This document shows positions 49,913-58,758 of a DNA stretch of 64,000 nucleotides, piece by piece (the stretch's first letter is position 1; every line of letters starts with the position of its first letter). The notes beneath the pieces are model-generated. The model worked only from the letters and a program-made list of their open reading frames with translations. It had not been told where the DNA came from and made no database searches. The stretch covers positions 558,001-622,000 of the forward strand of contig JAMQCR010000001.1 of the NCBI GenBank assembly GCA_023702235.1, in the 5' to 3' direction. The translations under genes were made by a program, and so were the position numbers. The stretch is from Neobacillus pocheonensis. Lineage in GTDB: Bacteria; Bacillota; Bacilli; Bacillales; Cytobacillaceae.

Positions 49913-50695
49913 ATGATCAGGACTTTTTATCGCTTGCTTATAGAATTAACAAATGGAAGATGGTCTTCGAGTATTTTAAGACGTTTTGCTCGTTCAGGGC
50001 TTAGTCGTTTCATTATTCCTTCATTTGCAAAAATATATCACTTAAATCAAGATGAAATGGAAAAAGGATTGCATGAGTATCCGACTCTTCATGATTTATT
50101 TGTTAGGACACTAAAAAAAGAAGCAAGAGAAATAGAGCAAAGCCATAACTCTGTGGTAAGTCCGGTTGATGCTGTCATCGAGGATGTGGGGACTATAAAA
50201 GAATCAAGCGAAATTGTAGTAAAAGGAAAAGTTTATTCAATTAAAGAAATGTTGGGAGACCATGAACGCTTAACAAAGTATTTAAACGGTACATATATGA
50301 TTCTCTATTTAAGTCCAAGTCATTATCATCGTATTCACTGCCCTGTAGTGGGTACCGTCACAAAGCAATGGACTCTTGGTTCAAAATCATACCCTGTTAA
50401 TAAATGGGGATTAAAATATGGGGTAGCAACCCTTTCGAAAAACTATCGCGTGATTTCGGAATTAACTACAGAATTTGGTCATGTGGCTGTAGTAAAAGTG
50501 GGAGCAATGTTTGTTAACTCCATTGAAACCACACATAAAGGAACCCAACTAAAAAAAGGTGAGGAAATGGCATATTTCAGTTTTGGTTCCACTGTTGTAT
50601 TGTTGTTTGAAAAAGGGATCTTTCAAATTGCTTCCTTTATTCAAACTCCTCACGATATAAAGGTTGGGGAAAAAATAGGAGTCCTGAGCAAATAA
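49913..50695 (+). CDS. psd: Phosphatidylserine decarboxylase proenzyme
   Basis: Converts phosphatidylserine to phosphatidylethanolamine. The pyruvoyl cofactor arises by self-cleavage at the FGST motif (MAYFSFGSTVVLLFE, about residue 225). Also seen: SPVDAVIEDVG and LSPSHYHRIHCPV. 260 aa, Firmicutes type. ATG 49913. Confidence 0.95.
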   Translation: MIRTFYRLLIELTNGRWSSSILRRFARSGLSRFIIPSFAKIYHLNQDEMEKGLHEYPTLHDLFVRTLKKEAREIEQSHNSVVSPVDAVIEDVGTIKESSEIVVKGKVYSIKEMLGDHERLTKYLNGTYMILYLSPSHYHRIHCPVVGTVTKQWTLGSKSYPVNKWGLKYGVATLSKNYRVISELTTEFGHVAVVKVGAMFVNSIETTHKGTQLKKGEEMAYFSFGSTVVLLFEKGIFQIASFIQTPHDIKVGEKIGVLSK

Positions 50696-50715
50696 ATTTG
50701 AGGAACAAAGGAGGT

Positions 50716-50742
50716 GACGGCGCTAAGATGCGCCGTATTTTT
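50716..50742 (+). terminator. Terminator after psd
   Basis: ACGGCGC-TAAGAT-GCGCCGT, then A and T6. A consensus AAGGAGGTGA just upstream is not followed by a sensible ORF. Confidence 0.75.
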
Positions 50743-50753
50743 TCTGGTAAATA

Positions 50754-50777
50754 AAAAAAGCCCATAGTGGGCATATG
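50754..50777 (-). terminator. Terminator after sda
   Basis: On the minus strand, GCCCA-CTA-TGGGC followed by T7. Confidence 0.72.
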
Positions 50778-50782
50778 AAAAA

Positions 50783-50923
50783 TTAGGACGAAACCTTCAT
50801 TTTATTATATAAAGAACGTCGGTGAATTTCAGTTTCAATGAGGTGAATAAAATCTGGGCTAAGATTTAATTCTCTTGCTCTGAAATAAGATTCAATCAAC
50901 AATTCATCTGACAGTTTACGCAT
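50783..50923 (-). CDS. sda: Sporulation histidine kinase inhibitor Sda
   Basis: 46-aa checkpoint protein that binds KinA/KinB and blocks sporulation when replication is disturbed. [19 protein letters not shown] is the family signature, forming a helical hairpin. ATG 50923 on the minus strand follows GGAGGTG; the longer in-frame ORF upstream is not needed. The upstream region has DnaA boxes and a LexA-like palindrome. Confidence 0.93.
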   Translation of the reverse strand: MRKLSDELLIESYFRARELNLSPDFIHLIETEIHRRSLYNKMKVSS

Positions 50924-51009
50924 GTCAGAATGCACCTCCAAATTTAAGATAACGTGTTCTTTATAATTAATAACAAACATATAATGGTAGGTTTCATTGG
51001 TGTACCCTA

Positions 51010-51045
51010 AATCTACCAAATTTAAAGGTTAAGAACAACCGTTCT
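51010..51045 (-). promoter_or_regulatory. sda promoter with LexA/DinR-like palindrome over the -35
   Basis: Minus-strand promoter TTGTTC (51038-51033), 17-bp spacer, TAGATT (51015-51010). The -35 lies inside AGAAC-AACC-GTTCT (51032-51045), which matches the GAAC-N4-GTTC core of the Bacillus SOS box. Confidence 0.55.
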
Positions 51046-51047
51046 AA

Positions 51048-51146
51048 TTATCCACAGGATTCAGTGGATAACTTGTGATTAACTTGTTTATAAAATATTA
51101 AAATGTAAATGATTCAATGGGTATAATGTTAATAACCTTATCCACA
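51048..51146. promoter_or_regulatory. Cluster of DnaA boxes upstream of sda
   Basis: TTATCCACA at 51048-51056 (perfect), AGTGGATAA at 51063-51071 (reverse, one mismatch) and TTATCCACA at 51138-51146 (perfect). In B. subtilis sda is a DnaA-regulated gene. The rest of the 50924-51430 gap is AT-rich with no ORF I would support. Confidence 0.8.
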
Positions 51147-51430
51147 GGTATGGGAAAATAGGGTTTTTGTCGAAAAATATTTTTAAATACAGCAAAAAAA
51201 TAGTAATTTTATTAAAAATCACTTCATTTTTTATTGGAATAGTTAAATCCTTATCATGTAATGTCGTTATTTGACGAACAATAAAGATACCAATTGACGC
51301 ATCGCGATTCTAAGGGAAAATTTTTATTCTTTGAAACAAAAGTTAAAATTCGTTATGATGGTAAAATGGAAAGGTGTAAATCGATCCGGAGACCATTTAT
51401 TAAAGGACAAATCTAAGAGGTGTACGCTTA

Positions 51431-51946
51431 GTGTTAAAACAATTTTTACCTAATGAACATGTAAAAAGTATTCTGGACATAAATCCTGAAGATTTGAAAG
51501 AAAAAGGGGTTAAAGGGATTATCACTGACCTGGATAATACGCTAGTGGAATGGGATCGCCCAAATGCCACACCCCAATTAATCAGATGGTTTGATGAAAT
51601 AAAAAAGCATAATATTCTTGTTACAATCGTTTCAAATAATAATGAAGAACGTGTAAAGGCGTTTTCTGATCCGCTAAAAATTCCGTTTATTTTTCGGGCA
51701 CGGAAACCAATGGGTCCTGCCTTTCACCGAGCAATTGCCCAAATGGGGATTAAAAAGGAAGAAGCAGTTGTTATCGGCGATCAATTATTAACGGATGTCC
51801 TTGGAGGAAACCGTACTGGCTTTCATACAATCCTCGTAGTACCGGTTGCTCAAACAGACGGATTTTTTACAAAGTTTAATCGTTTTGTTGAACGAAGAAT
51901 ATTAAATTGGTTTCGCAAAAAGGGAATGCTGCAGTGGGAGGATTAA
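51431..51946 (+). CDS. yqeG: YqeG family HAD IIIA-type phosphatase
   Basis: 171 aa. HAD motif I ITDLDNTLVEWD, motif II TIVSNNNEERV, motif III/IV IGDQLLTDVLGGNRTG. Substrate unknown; the bacterial family resembles phosphatidylglycerophosphate phosphatases. Start GTG 51431 after AAGAGGTG. First gene of the yqeG-yqeM run. Confidence 0.92.
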   Translation: MLKQFLPNEHVKSILDINPEDLKEKGVKGIITDLDNTLVEWDRPNATPQLIRWFDEIKKHNILVTIVSNNNEERVKAFSDPLKIPFIFRARKPMGPAFHRAIAQMGIKKEEAVVIGDQLLTDVLGGNRTGFHTILVVPVAQTDGFFTKFNRFVERRILNWFRKKGMLQWED

Positions 51947-51949
51947 TCA

Positions 51950-53056
51950 GTGAGTGAACAACAAAATATTTGCATGGGTTGCGGCGTAAGGGTCCAAACC
52001 GAAAACCCTAATGAATTAGGATATGCACCTGCTTCCGCTTTGGAAAAGGAAATGATTATTTGCCAAAGATGTTTTCGTTTAAAACATTATAATGAGGTTC
52101 AGGATGTTAATTTAACCGATGATGACTTTTTAAAAATTTTAAACGGTATTGGCCAGAAAGAAGCGCTCATTGTTTTGATCGTTGATATTTTTGATTTCAA
52201 TGGCAGCTGGCTGCCGGGTTTACACCGATTTGTAGGCAACAACAAAATATTGCTGGTAGGGAATAAGGTAGACTTATTGCCTAAATCAGTAAAGCATAAT
52301 AAATTAATTCATTGGATGAAACAAGAGTCGAGGGAGCTTGGTCTAAAGCCGGAAGAAGTGTTCCTCGTCAGTGCCTCAAAGGGTCTGTTTATAAAAGAAA
52401 CAGCAGCAGCTATTGATGAAATGCGTGCCGGAAAAGATGTCTATGTGGTTGGTTGTACGAATGTTGGGAAATCGACTTTTATTAATCGAATCATAAAAGA
52501 AGTAACAGGTGAAGAGGATGTGATTACTACTTCACACTTTCCGGGAACAACTTTAGATATTATAAAAATCCCACTTGAGGATGGAAAATCATTAATTGAT
52601 TCGCCAGGAATAATTAATCATCATCAAATGGCACATTATGTTGATAAAAATGATTTAAAAATTATTACGCCAAAAAAGGAAATCAAGCCGAAAGTCTTTC
52701 AATTAAATGAAGGACAAACCTTATTCTTTGGTGGGTTGGCTAGATTCGATTATGTGAGTGGTGGCAGAAGATCATTTGTTTGCTATCTGTCTAATGAACT
52801 TCCTATTCATCGGACCAAAACAGAAAATGCCACGGAACTTTATATGAAGCATGCCGGAGAAATGTTAACGCCGCCGCGTTTGGAGCAAATGGAAACCTTT
52901 CCTGAGCTTGTTAAGCAGGAATTCATGATAAAAGAAGCGAAAACGGATATTGTCTTTTCTGGACTCGGTTGGATTACGGTTAATGACCCAGGAGCAAAAG
53001 TTATTGCTTACGTACCCAAGGGTGTTCAAACGTTAATTCGAAAATCATTAATATAG
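51950..53056 (+). CDS. yqeH: Ribosome biogenesis GTPase YqeH
   Basis: Circularly permuted GTPase for 30S assembly. N-terminal zinc finger ([11 protein letters not shown] and [10 protein letters not shown]), G4 GNKVDLL precedes G1 GCTNVGKST and G3 DSPG. 368 aa. GTG 51950 after GGAGG inside yqeG's last codons. Confidence 0.95.
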   Translation: MSEQQNICMGCGVRVQTENPNELGYAPASALEKEMIICQRCFRLKHYNEVQDVNLTDDDFLKILNGIGQKEALIVLIVDIFDFNGSWLPGLHRFVGNNKILLVGNKVDLLPKSVKHNKLIHWMKQESRELGLKPEEVFLVSASKGLFIKETAAAIDEMRAGKDVYVVGCTNVGKSTFINRIIKEVTGEEDVITTSHFPGTTLDIIKIPLEDGKSLIDSPGIINHHQMAHYVDKNDLKIITPKKEIKPKVFQLNEGQTLFFGGLARFDYVSGGRRSFVCYLSNELPIHRTKTENATELYMKHAGEMLTPPRLEQMETFPELVKQEFMIKEAKTDIVFSGLGWITVNDPGAKVIAYVPKGVQTLIRKSLI

Positions 53057-53105
53057 AAAGCGCACTTTTTATAAGCCGCGTTATAAAGGGATTGGAGCGA
53101 AACAA

Positions 53106-53944
53106 GTGAAAAGGCTTTTTGCGGTGTTGGGAGATCCAATAGGACATTCAATGTCCCCAGTTATGCATAATGATTTATTTTCTTTCTATAATATTGATGC
53201 CCATTATCTTCCTTTTCAAGTTAAGGCAAATGATTTAGAAGTTGCTGTGAAAGGATTAAAAGCAATCGGGGCTGCGGGATTCAATGTAACCATTCCGCAT
53301 AAAAGTACAATCATTCCTTTTTTAGATGAAGTGGATGAATTAGCCCTAAGCATTGGAGCCGTGAATACAGTTGTGAACAAAGCCGGAAAACTAATAGGCT
53401 ATAATACGGATGGTCTGGGATTTTTAAAAGGATTGGAGGCTATTTTCCAACAGTTTCCGGAAAAAAGGTTTTAATCATTGGTGCCGGCGGAGCAGCGAGA
53501 GCGATTTACTTTACTGTATCAACTTATAACCCTGAGTTTGTGAATATTGCTAACCGGACCATTGAGAGAGCAGCACAGTTGGTTGAGGATTGTCCTCATC
53601 CAATTTCTTCAACAGCAATTACGTTAAAAGAAGCAGAAGATCATTTAGCGGACTATGATCTACTTATCCAAACCACAATGATTGGAATGTTTCCGAAGAT
53701 TTCAGAACTTCCTTTATCCCTTTCTAAACTTAGTAAAGAGGCGATGGTTTGTGATATAATATACAACCCGTTTGAAACGCAATTTTTACAGGAAGCAAAA
53801 CGGATAGGAACAAATGTCCAAAATGGAGTGGACATGTTTGTATATCAGGGAGCACTTGCTTTTGAAAAATGGACAGGGATTTTCCCTGATGTCCAAAGAA
53901 TGAGAGAGAATGTTTTAGAACAGCTGGGAGGCACACTATGTTAA
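53106..53944 (+). CDS. aroE: Shikimate dehydrogenase (frameshift near 53460)
   Basis: NADPH-dependent step of the shikimate pathway. [33 protein letters not shown] (catalytic Lys) and GAVNTVV in the first part; after the break [12 protein letters not shown] (NADP loop) and [15 protein letters not shown]. The first frame stops at 53474. The run CCGGAAAAAAGG has six A where seven would read [13 protein letters not shown], so this is a homopolymer-type loss rather than GGCC. About 280 aa. GTG 53106. Confidence 0.9.
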
Positions 53945-54228
53945 CAGGTAAACAGAAAAGATTTTTACGTTCAAAGGCTCATCACTTAGATCCTATTTTT
54001 CAGGTAGGAAAAGGTGGAGTAAACGAGAATATGATTAAACAAATTTCTGAGGCGTTAGAAGCAAGAGAACTTTTTAAGGTAAGTGTTTTACAAAATTGTG
54101 AGGAAGATAAAACGGTTGTAGCTGAGCATCTTGCTGAGGGTGCTGACGCAGAAATTGTGCAAATAATTGGTAATACGATCGTCCTATATAAGGAATCCAC
54201 TGAAAAGAAACAAATTACGTTACCATAA
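53938..54228 (+). CDS. yhbY: YhbY family RNA-binding protein (YqeI)
   Basis: 96-aa CRM-domain protein associated with the 50S subunit. [27 protein letters not shown] with the GKGG loop. It overlaps the end of aroE by 7 bases. Confidence 0.93.
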   Translation: MLTGKQKRFLRSKAHHLDPIFQVGKGGVNENMIKQISEALEARELFKVSVLQNCEEDKTVVAEHLAEGADAEIVQIIGNTIVLYKESTEKKQITLP

Positions 54229-54255
54229 ACACTGGAAGTAAAGGAGGCTTAGAGC

Positions 54256-54825
54256 ATGAAGAAAGTCGGGATCTTGGGAGGAACGTTTGACCCGCCGCAT
54301 CTTGGGCATCTTTTAATCGCTAATGAGGTATATTCCGCACTTGATCTTGATGAAGTATGGTTTATGCCCAATCAAGAGCCTCCACATAAAGAAAAATCTG
54401 ATTCTGTTAAAAATGATGAACGCCTTCAGATGCTAAATCTGGCAATTGAAAATAATGACCATTTTAAAATTTCTGCTATTGAGCTTGAGCGGGAGGGACG
54501 CTCCTATACCGTTGATACGATGAAAATATTAAATAACCAAAATCCTACTTTTCAATTTTTCTTTATCATTGGTGCCGATATGATTGAATATTTGCCGAAA
54601 TGGCATAAAATTGATGAGCTGATAAAGCTAGTGAATTTTGTAGGAGTTGAAAGACCTGAATATAGCCATCAAACAGACTATCCTGTCCTATATGTTAATG
54701 TACCCGCTATGGAGGTATCATCCAGTATGATTCGTGAGCGATTAAAAAATGGAAAGACGGTTCGTTATTTATTGCCTGATCCGGTTATCCATTATATAGA
54801 GGAGAAACATTTATATGGAGCGTGA
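54256..54825 (+). CDS. nadD: Nicotinate-nucleotide adenylyltransferase
   Basis: NAD biosynthesis. GGTFDPPHLGHL (nucleotidyl-transferase HxGH), MPNQEPPHK, and C-terminal SSSMIRERL. 189 aa, full length. AAGGAGG precedes ATG 54256. Confidence 0.95.
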   Translation: MKKVGILGGTFDPPHLGHLLIANEVYSALDLDEVWFMPNQEPPHKEKSDSVKNDERLQMLNLAIENNDHFKISAIELEREGRSYTVDTMKILNNQNPTFQFFFIIGADMIEYLPKWHKIDELIKLVNFVGVERPEYSHQTDYPVLYVNVPAMEVSSSMIRERLKNGKTVRYLLPDPVIHYIEEKHLYGA

Positions 54826-55381
54826 AGAGGCTTTAAAAATTGTCAAGGAACAACTAACAGAACATCGTTATCAGCATACGTTAGGTGTTATGGAAACGGC
54901 GATAAAATTGGCAGAACAATATGGTGCCGATGTGGAAAAAGGCGAAATAGCAGCCATTTTTCATGATTATGCGAAATTCCGTCCAAAAGAGGAAATGAAG
55001 AAAATTATTAAGGAACAGGGATTTTCGAAAGATTTACTCGAATTTAATGGGGAACTATGGCATGCGCCTGTTGGGGCTTACCTAGTAGAAAGAGAAGTAG
55101 GAATAACCGACCAGGAGGTATTGGATGCCATTCGGTACCATACATCTGGTAGAACAGAAATGACTTTACTGGATAAAGTGGTTTATCTAGCAGATTATAT
55201 TGAACCAGGACGTCATTTTCCTGGAGTTGAGGAAGTGCGGGAAATCGCAAAGGAAAGTTTAGAAAAAGCATTAATTAAGGCGATTCAAAATACGATTTTG
55301 TTTCTAATGAAGAAAAATCAAACAGTATACCCAGACACTTTTCATACTTACAATGACCTTGTACAAAAACTGGAGGATTAA
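54815..55381 (+). CDS. yqeK: HD-domain bis(5'-nucleosyl)-tetraphosphatase YqeK
   Basis: Hydrolyses Ap4A-type dinucleotides symmetrically. HD motif HRYQHTLGVMETA and FHDYAKFRP, later IRYHTSGRTEMTLLDKVVYLADYIEPGR. 188 aa. It overlaps nadD by 11 bases. Confidence 0.94.
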   Translation: MEREEALKIVKEQLTEHRYQHTLGVMETAIKLAEQYGADVEKGEIAAIFHDYAKFRPKEEMKKIIKEQGFSKDLLEFNGELWHAPVGAYLVEREVGITDQEVLDAIRYHTSGRTEMTLLDKVVYLADYIEPGRHFPGVEEVREIAKESLEKALIKAIQNTILFLMKKNQTVYPDTFHTYNDLVQKLED

Positions 55382-55384
55382 TTA

Positions 55385-55742
55385 ATGGATAATCAAGAAT
55401 TACTTAAAATTGCTGTAAAAGCTGCGGATGATAAAAGGGCAGAAGACATTCTTGCTCTTAATATGAAGGGGATTTCCTTAATTGCTGATTATTTTATTAT
55501 TTGCCACGGAAATTCTGATAAGCAAGTTCAGCGGCATTGCCAGAGAAATGAAAGAAAAAGCTCAAGAAAATGGTTATACCGTTAAAAGAATCGAGGGCTT
55601 TGATGAGGCGAGATGGGTGTTAATTGATTTAGGTGATGTCGTGGCACATGTATTCCATCGCGATGAAAGAAGCTATTACAAGCTAGAGCGTCTATGGGGT
55701 GATGCACCATTAGAAGATATTCGCAGTGAGCTAAATACATGA
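55385..55742 (+). CDS. rsfS: Ribosomal silencing factor RsfS (frameshift near 55533)
   Basis: Binds uL14 and blocks subunit joining in stationary phase. DDKRAEDILALNMKGISLIADYFIICHGNSDKQV-type N-terminus and FDEARWVLIDLGDVVAHVFH C-terminus are both present in different frames. At CAGCGGCATTGCC (55529-55541) the expected VQAIAREM would be CAGGCCATTGCC, so GGCC seems to be read as CGGC (net +1). Corrected length is about 118 aa, matching YqeL. Confidence 0.88.
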
Positions 55743-56503
55743 GCTATGAACAATTTGCCTATCTGTACGATGAACTGATGAAGGATGCCCCTTATGAAGA
55801 GTGGGTGAGTTTCGTAAAAGAAAAACTTCAGAAATATCATGTTGAGGGCAATCTTCTCCTGGACCTAGCTTGTGGTACAGGTGAGCTATCCATCCGCTTA
55901 GCGAAAGAAGGATTTTCTGTCACAGGTGTTGACTTATCTTCCGATATGCTGGCAGTTGCACAAGCAAAATCAGAAGTGGCCGGAACCTCGATTCCATTTT
56001 TCGAACAAAATATGGCTGACTTGGAAGGTCAAGGACAATTTGATATTATTGGGATTTTCTGTGACTCACTGAATTACTTACAAACCGAAGAAGAAATTAT
56101 TCAAACCTTCTCAACCGTATTTCAGCATCTGAATAATGGGGGTATTTTCCTTTTTGATGTACACTCTATCTATAAAATCTCCCAGGTTTTCATCAATCAA
56201 ACATTTGCTTTAAATGAAGATCATTTAGCGTATATTTGGAATAGCTTTCCTGGTGAGTTTCCTAATAGTGTTGAACACGAGCTTAGCTTTTTCGCTCTGG
56301 ATGAGTGGACAGGGAAGTATGATCGTTTTGACGAGCTTCATTTTCAACGAACATTTCCTGTGGTCCAATATACAGACTGGTTAAAGCATGCGGGTTTTGA
56401 ATTGTTGGAGGTAAGCGCTGATTTTGAAAATGCTCCGCCGCAACCTCATTCAGAAAGAGTTTTTTTTCTGGCACAAAAAAATAAAATAAAGCCATCTTCA
56501 TGA
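55739..56503 (+). CDS. yqeM: Class I SAM-dependent methyltransferase YqeM
   Basis: 254 aa. SAM motif LLDLACGTGELSIRLA (about residue 40), motif II VDLSSDMLAVA, motif IV FDIIGIFCDSLNYL. Substrate unknown. ATG overlaps the rsfS stop (ATGA). Confidence 0.92.
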   Translation: MSYEQFAYLYDELMKDAPYEEWVSFVKEKLQKYHVEGNLLLDLACGTGELSIRLAKEGFSVTGVDLSSDMLAVAQAKSEVAGTSIPFFEQNMADLEGQGQFDIIGIFCDSLNYLQTEEEIIQTFSTVFQHLNNGGIFLFDVHSIYKISQVFINQTFALNEDHLAYIWNSFPGEFPNSVEHELSFFALDEWTGKYDRFDELHFQRTFPVVQYTDWLKHAGFELLEVSADFENAPPQPHSERVFFLAQKNKIKPSS

Positions 56504-56522
56504 AAAAAAGATGGCTTTTTAA
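56488..56522 (+). terminator. Terminator overlapping the yqeM end
   Basis: AAAGCCATCTT/AAGATGGCTTT stem and T5 tail; the yqeM stop lies in the loop. Confidence 0.75.
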
Positions 56523-56558
56523 TAAAAGAGAAGGAGGAATTTCTCTTTTACTAGCGAA

Positions 56559-57384
56559 TTAATCATTAGAGAATTGTTCTTCGACCTTTTCTAGATCTTC
56601 CTGGAATTTAGCATGTGTGGCCTGAAAAACATGCTCAAAAATATCTCCAAGCTCATTCTCCATTACTTTTATTCCCTCACCTGTTATCCCACCTTTTACA
56701 CATACCTTTTCCTGTAATGATGGTAATGTATAATGACCTTGCTTTAACAGCTCACCAAGACCGACAATCATTTCACTTGCTAGTGTTGTTGCTGTGTTTT
56801 CATCTATATCGGTTTCCTTTGCTGCGGCTAATATAAAGCGTTGAAGGAGGTAACTAAAAAATGCAGGTCCACAGCTTACGATATCGGAAGGCCACCCTCG
56901 TAATTTTTTCATCGATTAATACCGGAATACCAACCTGTGAAAACAGATTCTCTACTTTGATTTTCCAAGCTTCACGACAATTCTCTCCATAGGTTATTAA
57001 TGCCACCCCAGATAAAGCCCTATTTGTAATGCTTGGAATGACCCTCACGGTTGAACATTGAACCTTTTTTTCTATTTGGCTTGTACTGATAGGGCTTGTA
57101 ATAGAAATGATGCATTTATCAGCAGATAAATGTGGGTTAATCTCTTCTAAAATTTTATACATATCCAATGGTTTTACACAAATAAACAATAAATTAGACC
57201 AGGCTGCCACTTCTACCACATTGTCCCCAACTTTAATTTCCTTAAATTTATCTTTAAGCAACATCGCTTTTGATTTTGTTCTATTTGTTATCATCATTGA
57301 AGAAGGGGAAATGGCTTTTGCGTCAATCAAAGCCTCCACTAAAATCCTCCCCATATTACCGGTACCGATGAAACCAATTTTCAT
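56559..57384 (-). CDS. comER: Late competence/sporulation protein ComER (frameshift near 56892)
   Basis: Pyrroline-5-carboxylate-reductase-like protein. N-terminal NADP loop KIGFIGTGNMGRILVEAL, later CGPAFFSYLLQRFI and VCVKGGITGEGI. The frame changes at GTGGCCTTCCGAT (minus strand, around 56890-56893). The expected joint is VASDIVSCGPAFF, needing one base removed or two added at GGCC. Corrected length about 275 aa, close to B. subtilis ComER (273). ATG 57384 follows AGGAGG. Divergent from comEA, the usual position. Confidence 0.87.
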
Positions 57385-57470
57385 TGTTCCGACCCTCCTT
57401 CACATGCAAGTTTCTCTTATACCATATGAAAATCGATAGTGAAATATACCTTTAGAAAGGATGGATCCAA

Positions 57471-58135
57471 TTGAAAGACTGGCTAATTGAACATAAGTTC
57501 CATGCATTAGTTGCAGTAATGATTGCTTTAGGTGGTGTTTATTATTTTTATAACAATGGTTCAGATCCTTCACTAAATTCTTCAATTAATGAGGCTGGCA
57601 ATAAGCTGCAATCGGATGCGAAGGCAACAACGGGGAATAAGAAACAGCAAACCGAAGCAAATCAACAGAATCAAGAAAAGCAGCAAGAAAAAATCATGGT
57701 AGATGTAAAAGGACAAATAAAAAATCCTGGAGTTTATCAGTCAAGCCAGGGTGAACGCGTGATGGATGTCATCAATCGAGCAGGAGGATTAACGGACAAA
57801 GCAGATGAAAGCCAAATAAATTTTGCTGAGCATGTCCAAGATGAAATGGTTATCTATATCCCGGTAAAGGGGGAGGCAGGACCGGGGGCATCAGTTGGAA
57901 GTGTGAGCTCTTTAGCAGGAGGGAGTCCTAGTAATAAACAAGCAAAAATTGATTTAAACAAAGCAGACGCCAATGAATTGCAAAACATACCTGGAATTGG
58001 ACCTGCAAAAGCGGCTTCGATTATTGAATACCGGGAAAAAAGCGGCCGTTTAAAACAATTGAAGACTTAAAAAATATTAGTGGTATCGGGGACAAAACAT
58101 TTGAAAAATTAAAAGATCTAATTTTTGTTCATTAA
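57471..58135 (+). CDS. comEA: Competence protein ComEA, DNA receptor (frameshift near 58044)
   Basis: Membrane-anchored double-stranded DNA receptor for transformation. N-terminal membrane helix, Q/N/K-rich linker, SLBB domain (IMVDVKGQIKNPGVY) and C-terminal helix-hairpin-helix (LNKADANELQNIPGIGPAKA). The first frame stops at 58070. Adding a base at AGCGGCCGTTT (58041-58051) gives SGPFKTIEDLKNISGIGDKT and a stop at 58133-58135, about 221 aa. The lesion is at GGCC. TTG 57471. Confidence 0.92.
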
Positions 58136-58215
58136 TGGTTCTAATTGACCATTGGATGCAGGACACATTACACTTAAAATAGTATCAGAAAAGTTTGTTG
58201 GAGGAGTGGGAGAAA

Positions 58216-58677
58216 GTGGAACGCATTTCGTGGGATCAATATTTTATGGCACAAAGCCATTTACTTGCATTAAGAAGTACATGTACTCGACTTACAGTCG
58301 GAGCAACCATTGTTAGAGATAAGCGAATTATTGCTGGTGGCTATAATGGTTCGATTGCAGGAGGGGACCATTGCATTGATAAGGGATGCTACGTGGTGGA
58401 CAACCATTGTATAAGAACGATTCATGCTGAAATGAATGCTCTTTTGCAGTGTGCAAAGTTTGGGGTTCCTACCGCTGAGTCGGAAATTTATGTTACCCAT
58501 TTTCCTTGCCTTCAGTGCTGTAAGGCACTAATTCAAGCAGGCATTAAAACGGTTTATTATGCTCAGGATTATAAGAATCACCCATATGCAATTGAGCTTT
58601 TTGAACAAGCTAACGTGAAAATTGAGAAAGTAGAATTGAAAGACCAATATATAGATTTTCGGAAGATTAATCAGTAA
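58216..58677 (+). CDS. comEB: ComEB, dCMP deaminase-like
   Basis: 153-aa zinc deaminase. Zinc motifs HAEMNALLQC and PCLQCC. B. subtilis ComEB is not strictly needed for DNA uptake. GTG 58216 is chosen from the ComEB N-terminus (ERISWDQYFMAQSHLLA) and the GGAGGA ten bases upstream. Confidence 0.93.
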   Translation: MERISWDQYFMAQSHLLALRSTCTRLTVGATIVRDKRIIAGGYNGSIAGGDHCIDKGCYVVDNHCIRTIHAEMNALLQCAKFGVPTAESEIYVTHFPCLQCCKALIQAGIKTVYYAQDYKNHPYAIELFEQANVKIEKVELKDQYIDFRKINQ

Positions 58678-58691
58678 ATAAATCTCCTTTA

Positions 58692-58716
58692 AAACGCCGG
58701 CTTAAAGCCGGCGTTA
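58692..58716 (+). terminator. Hairpin after comEB
   Basis: ACGCCGGC-TTAAA-GCCGGCGT with hardly any T tail; probably a partial terminator or mRNA stabiliser, allowing read-through to comEC. Confidence 0.5.
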
Positions 58717-58758
58717 TCCTCATAAAAAAACCTCATTCTAAATTGGAGAAGAAAAAAC

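Noticed and set aside
50700..50716. Perfect AAGGAGGTGA ribosome site after psd
   Set aside because: No start codon with a meaningful ORF follows; the sequence runs straight into the psd terminator.
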